Below, piece by piece: positions 18,087 through 25,012 of a stretch of DNA of 64,000 bases. This DNA comes from Olsenella_K sp051878835. Its GTDB lineage: Bacteria > Actinomycetota > Coriobacteriia > Coriobacteriales > Atopobiaceae. The stretch covers positions 62,001-126,000 of the forward strand of contig JBJEKW010000027.1 in assembly GCA_051878835.1 (NCBI GenBank). The letters are read 5' to 3'. Within the stretch, counting starts at the first letter, position 1; each line of letters starts with the position of its first letter. The notes beneath the pieces are model-generated. The model did not search any database. It was not told where the DNA came from and saw nothing but the letters and a program-made list of their open reading frames with translations. Made by a program: the position numbers and the translations under genes.

Positions 18087-19595
18087 GTGTCGCGCCCCGC
18101 ATCGCAGCCGTCGGCCGACTCCGCCGCCGACTCCAACCGCTCTTCCTACAACACCATCCAGCCCAGCCCGCGCTCCCGCATGACGTATGCGGGGCGCATG
18201 TCGCTGGCGTTTGCCTGCACGGCCATCATGACCGTGCTCATCCTGGTGTGCGTGCTGGCCATCGTGTGGACGAACCAGTTCCAGTCGTACACCCGCGAGA
18301 ACATGCAGCGCACGGCCCAGTCCATGGCCCAGACGCTGTCGCAGGCCTATGAGGCCAGCGGCGGCTGGACGGACGAGTCCATCGAGACCGTGCGCGAGTA
18401 CGCGCAGACCATGGACGACGTGGGCGTGCAGCTGAAGGACGCCGCCGGCGACGTCCTGTACGACGACGCGCGCGTGGCGCAGATCCAGACGCAGGGCCAC
18501 GGCCCCGTGGTGTTTCCGGGGGACGACTACCCCTACGTCTCGGCCGACGTCATCCTGCAGGACGGCACGCGCGTGGGCACCATCCAGTTCTGGGCCATCA
18601 GTAGCGACGCCTTCCTGACAAAGACCGACTCCGCCTTTAGGACGAACTCCTACGGCGCCATCTTTACCGCGGGCATAGTGGCCATCGTCTTGGCCTGCGT
18701 GCTGGGCTACTTCGTGTCCCGCGCCCTGACGAAGCCCATAAAGCGCATCACATCCACGGCCAGCCAGATTCGCAACGGTGACCTCAGTGCCCGCACGGGC
18801 CTGCGTGGCGACGACGAGATAGGCCGCCTGGGCGAGACGTTCGACGACATGGCCACCACTTTGGAGAAGGACATAAAGCTGGAGCACCGCCTGACCAGCG
18901 ACGTGGCGCACGAGCTGCGCACGCCGCTCATGGCCATGCAGGCCACGGTGGAGGCCATGCAGGACGGCGTGCTTCCCGCGGACGACGAGCACCTAGCCAC
19001 GGTGGCCATCGAGGTGCGCAGGCTGTCGCGCCTGGTGGACGCCATGCTGAAGCTGTCGCGCATGGAGAACGGCAAGACCCCGCTGCGCATCGAACGCTGC
19101 GACGTGGTTGCCCTGGCCAGCGGACTCGTGACCTACCAGGCCCAGCTCTTCTCGGACAACGGGCTGGGGCTCAGCTTCTCGAACGAGACGGGGCATGACC
19201 AGCTGTTTGCCGAGATTGACCCCGACCTCATCCGCGAGGCCCTGGTGAACCTCATGAGCAACGCCCTGCGCTACACGCCCGAGGGTGGCAAGGTAAATGT
19301 CAGCGTGGCAAAGAGCCGCTCTGACGTCCTGATATCGGTCCAGGACACGGGCATGGGCATCGCAAAGGAGGACATCCCGCGCGTGTTCAGCAGGTTCTGG
19401 AGGTCCGACGCCAGCCGCGAGCGGGTGGCCGGTGGCCTGGGCGTGGGCCTGGCGCTGACGAAGGAGATCGTGGACCGTCACAACGGCACCATCTCGGTCG
19501 ACTCCGAGCTGGGTGTGGGCACGAAGTTCACGCTGAGCCTGCCGCTGGAGCACCGCGACGCGCGCACGCAGCAGAATGGCTCGCGCACTGCGTAG
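18087..19595 (+). CDS. Sensor histidine kinase (HAMP, HisKA, HATPase_c)
   Basis: 502 residues from GTG 18087. Two membrane segments (about 38-62 and 190-212) frame an extracellular sensor domain; then HAMP, HisKA with His275 in DVAHELRTPLMAMQ, and an ATPase domain with an N-box (LMSNALRYTPEGG), G1 (VQDTGMGI) and G2 (GGLGVGLALTKEIV). Paired with the OmpR-type regulator immediately upstream. The signal is unknown. Confidence 0.94.
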   Translation: MSRPASQPSADSAADSNRSSYNTIQPSPRSRMTYAGRMSLAFACTAIMTVLILVCVLAIVWTNQFQSYTRENMQRTAQSMAQTLSQAYEASGGWTDESIETVREYAQTMDDVGVQLKDAAGDVLYDDARVAQIQTQGHGPVVFPGDDYPYVSADVILQDGTRVGTIQFWAISSDAFLTKTDSAFRTNSYGAIFTAGIVAIVLACVLGYFVSRALTKPIKRITSTASQIRNGDLSARTGLRGDDEIGRLGETFDDMATTLEKDIKLEHRLTSDVAHELRTPLMAMQATVEAMQDGVLPADDEHLATVAIEVRRLSRLVDAMLKLSRMENGKTPLRIERCDVVALASGLVTYQAQLFSDNGLGLSFSNETGHDQLFAEIDPDLIREALVNLMSNALRYTPEGGKVNVSVAKSRSDVLISVQDTGMGIAKEDIPRVFSRFWRSDASRERVAGGLGVGLALTKEIVDRHNGTISVDSELGVGTKFTLSLPLEHRDARTQQNGSRTA

Positions 19596-19676
19596 CCTGG
19601 CCTGGGCATACGTACCTAACTGCATAGCAACTTGGTCAAGCTGAGCGCCGTGGTCTCCACCCGGCGCTCGTTCTAT

Positions 19677-19682
19677 TACAAT
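19677..19682 (+). promoter_or_regulatory. TACAAT -10-like box before purC
   Basis: TACAAT 36 bases before the purC ATG; no convincing -35. Marks a likely separate promoter for purC. Confidence 0.35.
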
Positions 19683-19717
19683 TTGAGGGTCTGTACCTCC
19701 AGAAGGGAGCATGTGGA

Positions 19718-20602
19718 ATGTCTACGATTGAGCTGCGTCCCGATTCTCACGGCAAGGTCCGTGACATCTATGATTGCGGCGACAGCCTGCTCATGGTCGC
19801 TAGCGACCGCATCAGCGCGTTCGACTACATCCTGCCCGACGAGATTCCTCACAAGGGCGAGATCCTGACCCGCATTTCGGCGTTCTGGTTCCAGAAGTTC
19901 GCCGACCTGATTCCGAACCACCTCATCACGATGGACGTTTCCGAGTACCCCGAGGAGTACCAGAAGTACGCCGACTACCTGACCGGCCGTTCCATGCTGG
20001 TCAAAAAGGCCAAGACAATCCCCATCGAGGCCATCGTCCGCGGTTACCTGACCGGCTCGGGCAAGAAGACCTACGACCAGAACGGCACTGTGTGCGGCAT
20101 CAAGCTGCCCGCCGGCCTGGTTGAGGCCTCGAAGATTCCGGAGCCTATCTTTACCCCGTCCACGAAGGCTGCCCTGGGCGACCACGACGAGAACATCAGC
20201 TACGAGCGCTGCGCCGAGCTGGTGGGCGAGGAGACGGCACGGCAGCTGCGCGACTCCGCCCTGAAGATCTACACCGCCGCCGCCGAGTACGCGTCCACGC
20301 GCGGCATCATCATCGCCGACACGAAGTTCGAGTTTGGCTACATCGACGGCCAGTTCTCGCTCATCGACGAGTGCCTGACGCCCGACTCCAGCCGCTTCTG
20401 GCCCGCCGAGGGCTACAAGCCCGGCCACGTCCAGCCCAGCTACGACAAGCAGTACGTGCGTGACTGGCTGAAGGCCAACTGGGACATGCAGGGTCAGCCG
20501 CCCCACCTGCCCCAGGAGGTCATCGAGGGTACCTCCAAGCGCTACCAGGAGGCGTTCCAGATCATTACCGGCCATGAGTTTGTTCCTATGAGGGAAGCCT
20601 AA
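19718..20602 (+). CDS. purC: SAICAR synthetase
   Basis: 294 residues. Joins CAIR and aspartate with ATP in purine synthesis. Family motifs: GKVRDIYDCGDSLLMVASDRISAFD at the N-terminus, EAIVRGYLTGSG, and the C-terminal GQFSLIDECLTPDSSRFW. ATG 19718 follows AGAAGGGAG. The next gene overlaps its TAA by one base, so the two are likely cotranscribed. Confidence 0.97.
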   Translation: MSTIELRPDSHGKVRDIYDCGDSLLMVASDRISAFDYILPDEIPHKGEILTRISAFWFQKFADLIPNHLITMDVSEYPEEYQKYADYLTGRSMLVKKAKTIPIEAIVRGYLTGSGKKTYDQNGTVCGIKLPAGLVEASKIPEPIFTPSTKAALGDHDENISYERCAELVGEETARQLRDSALKIYTAAAEYASTRGIIIADTKFEFGYIDGQFSLIDECLTPDSSRFWPAEGYKPGHVQPSYDKQYVRDWLKANWDMQGQPPHLPQEVIEGTSKRYQEAFQIITGHEFVPMREA

Positions 20603-21264
20603 TGTCACTTCGCGATACCATCCGTGGCGCCCGCGAGGAGGCCGCTGCCAACGCCAACGACCTCCGTAAGGGCTCTGACGACACCAAGCCAGCCGACGAC
20701 GACATGCCAAAGGAGTGCGAGGGCTTCTCAAAGAAGTCCATCACGCGCGCCAGGCCGGCTCGTGAGGCCGCGCAGGGCGTGCGCATCGTGGACGCCCGTG
20801 GCAACTCCAGCCATGGCAAGACTCCTCAGTCCAAGGAGGAGCGCAAGGAGGCCAAGCGTCGCGTTCGCGAGCTGGACGACATGCGCGCCACCGTGTCCAA
20901 CATCATGCTGGAGCAAAACCCCGACTACATCCACAGGCGCCGCGTCTGGTGGGGCCTCATGGGTGCGGGCTTCGCCTGCCTGGTTATCGAGCTCATCGTC
21001 TACGGCGTGGGCACCCAGGGCGGACAGGCCATCGGAGAGGTGGCGGGCATCATCAGCGTGCTTCTGATGGTGCTGGCATACGCTGCCATCATTGGCTCTT
21101 TGGTCTACGACTGGGTCAAGGTGCGTCCCCTGCGCAAGGTGTGCGACTCCGTGGCTGATGGCATGACGGTGAAAAAGATGAACGCCGTCATCGACAACGA
21201 CGCCCGCGAGCGCGCCGCCCGCAAGGCCCAGAAGGAGGCCGCAAAGGCTGCCAAGAAGAAGTAG
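20602..21264 (+). CDS. Small membrane protein of unknown function
   Basis: 220 residues. The first 105 are highly charged and probably cytoplasmic (KSKEERKEAKRRVRELDD). Two membrane segments follow, about 119-138 (GLMGAGFACLVIELIVYGV) and 150-170 (GIISVLLMVLAYAAIIGSLVY), then a Lys/Ala-rich tail ending AAKKK. Its ATG overlaps the purC stop. I do not recognise the family; it may be restricted to relatives. Confidence 0.75.
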   Translation: MSLRDTIRGAREEAAANANDLRKGSDDTKPADDDMPKECEGFSKKSITRARPAREAAQGVRIVDARGNSSHGKTPQSKEERKEAKRRVRELDDMRATVSNIMLEQNPDYIHRRRVWWGLMGAGFACLVIELIVYGVGTQGGQAIGEVAGIISVLLMVLAYAAIIGSLVYDWVKVRPLRKVCDSVADGMTVKKMNAVIDNDARERAARKAQKEAAKAAKKK

Positions 21265-21348
21265 CCCGCTGCGCGACCTCGACCTCGCGTCTGCCGCGCT
21301 AAGATGCTACAATGACTAGCGCGCTGCGCATGCCGATGCGCTTCAAAA

Positions 21349-21424
21349 GCCCTCGTAGCTCAGGGGATAGAGCACTGGTTTCCTAAACCAGGTGTCCGTG
21401 GTTCGAATCCGCGCGGGGGCACCA
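21349..21424 (+). tRNA. tRNA-Arg (anticodon CCT)
   Basis: Acceptor GCCCTCG pairs with CGGGGGC, D arm GCTCAGGGGATAGAGC, anticodon loop TTCCTAA (anticodon CCT, codon AGG), T loop TTCGAAT, CCA at 21422-21424. TACAAT at 21308-21313 may be its -10. Confidence 0.95.
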
Positions 21425-21433
21425 GCGAAAAAT

Positions 21434-21469
21434 GGCCTCCTACCTGCAGAAATGCGGTAGGGGGCTTTT
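21434..21469 (+). terminator. Terminator after tRNA-Arg(CCT)
   Basis: GCCTCCTACC and GGTAGGGGGC stem followed by TTTT. Confidence 0.8.
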
Positions 21470-21716
21470 CTGTATCGATATCAACAGTGTGTGGCTCCCG
21501 GGATGCTCAAAGGGCGCTAATGGTTGCTTTATGGCCTGCATATTGTGGCTAAGCGAGTGATTATTAGGCCTGCCCATGGGTGATTTCGGCAATGCGGCGC
21601 GTATGGTATCCAGCTAAACCAAGCAATGATCTAGGCTCTCCGATTCTGGGTACCCAGACCTGGCTCGTCTGCGCCAATCGGTGCAAAGTACACAGCTCTG
21701 GGTACCCGAACCTGGT

Positions 21717-21816
21717 NNNNNNNNNNNNNNNNNNNNNNNNNNNNNNNNNNNNNNNNNNNNNNNNNNNNNNNNNNNNNNNNNNNNNNNNNNNNNNNNNNNN
21801 NNNNNNNNNNNNNNNN
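21717..21816. other. Assembly gap (100 N) inside the repeat array
   Basis: Exactly 100 N, a conventional placeholder. Both sides end in the same 18-mer, TGGGTACCCGAACCTGGT, so the break lies on a repeat copy and the true number of copies is unknown. Confidence 0.97.
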
Positions 21817-22226
21817 TGGGTACCCGAACCTGGTGACTTTGCACCGCTCGACTCGCCATAGCAGAAGCTACGAGCCGTCTACCAGGCCCTTTGCAAAACG
21901 GCTGATTTCGGCCGGTGCAGACTGCACGGTTCTGGGTACCCAGACCCGGCTACTTTGCACCAGGGAGTGCAGACCACCCGGGTGTGGGTACCCAGAGTCG
22001 GCGACTCTGCACCGGCAGCAGCTCAACGAGACGTCCGACGGAATGATTCATCGGACGCATTCGCCTGCATCGCGCGCGCCAGCACAGACAAGCCAGACAT
22101 GGGTACCCGAACCCCCCACCCTTGCAGATGCTATCTCCTGATCTGAGCGCCACAGCAATGAGCCACTCCGTCTACCTGGGGCTTTGCGAGAAAGCCAAAA
22201 CGGGCTTCTTCAGGCTCCAGGGGTGT

Positions 22227-22298
22227 GGGTACCCGAACCTGAACTGCATCCCATTTCTTGGACACGGGAAATGGGATGCAGTTCACCTGCGGGTACCC
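22227..22298. repeat. Long near-perfect inverted repeat within the array
   Basis: GAACTGCATCCCATTTC (22241-22257) and its exact complement (22268-22284) enclose a 10-base loop, and both arms extend outward to GGGTACCC cores at 22227 and 22291. This is the best preserved head-to-head pair of the array. Confidence 0.85.
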
Positions 22299-22524
22299 AC
22301 ACCTGCCACTCCTGCAGGAAAGCCTGACAGGGGGTTCGACCTGTGGGTACCCAGACCGGCGACTCTGCGCTCGGGTGCGCAAACCTGGCGGGCGCGGGTA
22401 CTTGCGGCAGCCACGTCTGCACATGAGAAGTTCAAAAGGGCTTCTTGCCCCGTGCTTGACTTGTCCCATGTCTGGTAAAGGTGCTGTGACCTGGCAAAAT
22501 CACGCATGATTAATTCCCAGCGCA

Positions 22525-22579
22525 TGGCTGGTGCAAGGTTGGTGCATGGTTGGTGCGCGGTTGGTGGATGGTTGGGTGG
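22525..22579 (+). repeat. Five 11-bp tandem units with GGTTGG
   Basis: Units: TGGCTGGTGCA, AGGTTGGTGCA, TGGTTGGTGCG, CGGTTGGTGGA, TGGTTGGGTGG. Period 11, rich in paired-G tracts. Confidence 0.75.
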
Positions 22580-22681
22580 TGGGATGTACTGCGATACGAT
22601 GCCTGAGTGCGGAGTGAGAAACTGCGGTGGCTGACAACGCCGCGTATAAATGAGAAAGTGTAGTGGACGGCTATACCACGC

Positions 22682-22720
22682 ATAAAAGAAGGGGCACCAC
22701 GGTGGAAACCGTGATGCCCC
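22682..22720 (-). terminator. Terminator of the kinase/cell-wall operon
   Basis: Read on the minus strand: GGGGCATCACGG, loop, CCGTGGTGCCCC, then TTCTTTT. It lies about 115 bases beyond the PASTA kinase stop. Confidence 0.8.
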
Positions 22721-22834
22721 TGCGTCGTGCCTTTGGATCAATCCTCAGCATCGCGACTGTGAATCGAGCTGCTTGCGACACTCCCTGCGATGAGACCGGG
22801 CGAGTGTTCGCTCGCGTACCAGTGAGCTAGCGAA

Positions 22835-24883
22835 CTAGTGGCCCGAATTCGTGGTAGTGCTGGTGCCCGACCCGCTGGTGTTGGAGCTGCTGTTGCCGCC
22901 GGTGCTTGCGCTCGAATCGTGCGACGAGTCGTCACTGTCCGAAGTCGAGGAGCTTGTCTTGTCGGAGCTGGACGACGAGCTGGTCCCCGTGGCGATGCCC
23001 AGCGTGATCGTGGCGCCCTTTGTGGCGCTGCCCGTCTGGGACTGCCAGGTCACCGTGCCGGCCGTAGCGGTGCTGCTGGTGTCATCGGAGTACTTCACGG
23101 TGAAGCCCGCTGCCTGCAGCGAAGCCGCCGCGGCCGCCTTGGTCTGGCCAACCACGTTGGGGACCGTGACGCTGGAGGAGCCCAGCGACACGGTGATGGT
23201 GACCGTGGTGCCCTTTGCGGCGGTGCCGGTGACGGACTGGGCCGAGACCTTGCCCTTGTCGTAGGAGTCGCTGTAGTCGGACTTCGTGACCACGGTGAAG
23301 CCCGCGTCCTCCAGGGCGGAGGTGGCGTCATCCTCGCTCTTGCCCACCACGTTGGGGACCGAGACGGACTCGGTGCCCTTGGACAGCTGGTACGTCACGG
23401 TGCTGCCGGCCTTTGCTGTGGTGCCCGCGGCAGGGCTCTGCGAGGCAACCTTGCCCGTCTCGACAGAATCGGAGTACACCGAGTCGCCTGCCTGGCCAAT
23501 GAGGCCCAGCTTGCTCAGGGCCGCCTCGACCTCGGAGGGGCTCATGCCCGTGAGGTCGGGCACGGTGACATCAGCCGCAGGGGTCTTGCCCTTCGAGACG
23601 ACGATGTTGATGGCGGTGCCCTCCGCGGCGTCCCTACCCGCGTTGGGGTCCTGGTCCACGACCAGGCCTGAGTCCATCGTGTCGTTGTACTCCTCGGTCA
23701 CGGTGCCCACCTTGAAGAAGCCGGTGGACTCGATCTGCTGTACGGCGTCGTCCTTGCTAAGGCCGTACAGGTTGGGCACGGACTGCGTCTGCGTCTGGTT
23801 AGAGAGCACATACGCTGCGGCGCCGGCTGCGCACAGCAGTACCAGGATGGTGATGATGATGGCGACGGTGCGCTTCTTGCCCTTGCGCTTGCGTGCTTCC
23901 TCGGTGGCGCTCTCCTGGCGCAGGTGACCCGTCTGGCTGGCGTTCACGTGACGCGCGGCCGCTGCCATGTGCGAGGTGGCCTGCGTGCTGTCGAGAGCGT
24001 TCGTGGGCTGCAGGGGAGTGGCCGCTACGGGTGCGATGACCGAGGTGGCGTTGCCCACGGCCGAGAGGCGGCCCGCCAGGTAGTCGCGCAGCACGTGGTA
24101 GAGCTCGTCGGCCGTCTGGAAGCGGTCCTTCGGGTCCTTCTGCATGCACTTCAGGATGATGGACTCCAGCGCGGCGTCCACGCGCGGGTTTATCTGACTG
24201 GGCGGCTTGGGCTGCTCGCGCACCTGTTTCAGGGCCACCGTGATGGCGTCGTCGCCGTCGAACGGCACGCGGCCGGTGGCGGCCTCGTACATCACGATGC
24301 CGAGGGAGTACAGGTCGGTGGTGGGGCCTAGGGGCTTGCCCTGAGTCTGCTCGGGCGACACGTAGTGCGCGGTGCCCAGGACCGAGTTGTCCGTGGTCAG
24401 GTGGCTGTTCTTTGCGCGTGCGATGCCGAAGTCCATCACCTTGATGTTGCCGTCGGGCTGCACCATGATGTTCTGCGGCTTGATGTCGCGGTGGATGATG
24501 TCGTGACGGTGGGCCACCGAGAGCGCCTGCGCTATCTGCGAGCCAATCTGTGCCACCTTGCGGCAGTCCAGCGCGCCGTGCCTGCGGATGCCGCTCTTTA
24601 GGTCGGTACCGCGCAGGTACTCCATGATGATGTAGTAGGTGTCGCCGTCCTTGCCCCAGTCGTACACCGACACGATGTAGGGGCTCTGCAGGGCTGCCGC
24701 TGCCTGCGCCTCCTGCTTGAAGCGCGCGGCGAACGACGGGTCAGCCGCGTACTGGGGCAGCATGGTCTTTATGGCTACCGTCCTGCCGAGGACCTTGTCG
24801 AGTCCGCGGTACACGATGGCCATGCCACCCGTGCCTATCTTGTCCTGGACCACGTAACGGCCACCAAGAACCCTAGCTGGCAT
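22835..24883 (-). CDS. pknB: PASTA-domain Ser/Thr protein kinase (PknB type)
   Basis: 682 residues. Kinase domain 1-270 with Gly-loop IGTGGMAIVY, Lys39, HRDIKPQN (131-138), DFG (151-153) and APE-equivalent SPEQ. A juxtamembrane linker leads to one membrane span (about 345-367), then four PASTA repeats (about 375-640; motifs VPNLYGLSKDDA, VPDLTGMSPSEV, VPNVVGKSEDD, VPNVVGQTKAA) and a Ser/Thr-rich tail. PASTA kinases sense cell-wall fragments and control growth and division. ATG 24883 is preferred to TTG 24886 by spacing from ATAGGAG. Last gene of the FHA/PP2C/FtsW-PBP cluster, as in other Actinobacteria. Confidence 0.95.
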   Translation of the reverse strand: MPARVLGGRYVVQDKIGTGGMAIVYRGLDKVLGRTVAIKTMLPQYAADPSFAARFKQEAQAAAALQSPYIVSVYDWGKDGDTYYIIMEYLRGTDLKSGIRRHGALDCRKVAQIGSQIAQALSVAHRHDIIHRDIKPQNIMVQPDGNIKVMDFGIARAKNSHLTTDNSVLGTAHYVSPEQTQGKPLGPTTDLYSLGIVMYEAATGRVPFDGDDAITVALKQVREQPKPPSQINPRVDAALESIILKCMQKDPKDRFQTADELYHVLRDYLAGRLSAVGNATSVIAPVAATPLQPTNALDSTQATSHMAAAARHVNASQTGHLRQESATEEARKRKGKKRTVAIIITILVLLCAAGAAAYVLSNQTQTQSVPNLYGLSKDDAVQQIESTGFFKVGTVTEEYNDTMDSGLVVDQDPNAGRDAAEGTAINIVVSKGKTPAADVTVPDLTGMSPSEVEAALSKLGLIGQAGDSVYSDSVETGKVASQSPAAGTTAKAGSTVTYQLSKGTESVSVPNVVGKSEDDATSALEDAGFTVVTKSDYSDSYDKGKVSAQSVTGTAAKGTTVTITVSLGSSSVTVPNVVGQTKAAAAASLQAAGFTVKYSDDTSSTATAGTVTWQSQTGSATKGATITLGIATGTSSSSSSDKTSSSTSDSDDSSHDSSASTGGNSSSNTSGSGTSTTTNSGH

Positions 24884-25012
24884 CAAATTCTCCTATCAAC
24901 CACGTAGCCATGCCACATTTTGTCTGAAGTGCGATGTAGTGCGTTTGAAGCGTCGGCGTTCGTCGTGTGACTGGTCCCGTGCGCCGGGCCCGGGCCTCAC
25001 CTCGTCTGTGTG

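Larger units (their letters stand above)
21645..22403. repeat. Array of palindromic GGGTACCC repeats
   Basis: Nine exact GGGTACCC palindromes start at 21648, 21700, 21818, 21934, 21986, 22101, 22227, 22291 and 22345, plus a decayed copy (GGGTACTT) at 22396. Most carry an arm reading away from the core: AGACCTGG or GAACCTGG, then about four bases, then ACTTTGCACC or GTCTGCACC. Arms occur on both strands, so neighbouring cores 51-64 bp apart face each other and form imperfect hairpins (21648/21700, 21934/21986, 22227/22291, 22291/22345, 22345/22396). This gene-free stretch (21425-22834) contains a 100-N gap, this array, an 11-bp tandem repeat and a terminator; I see no coding potential. Confidence 0.85.

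Noticed and set aside
21645..22403. CRISPR array
   Set aside because: Repeat cores are short palindromes with arms on both strands, spacing varies from 51 to 126 bp, spacers are partly conserved and no cas genes are present.
22131..22741. Minus-strand open frames of up to 152 codons between the repeat array and the PASTA kinase
   Set aside because: They run through the palindromic repeats, lack ribosome sites and show no domain or usual codon bias.
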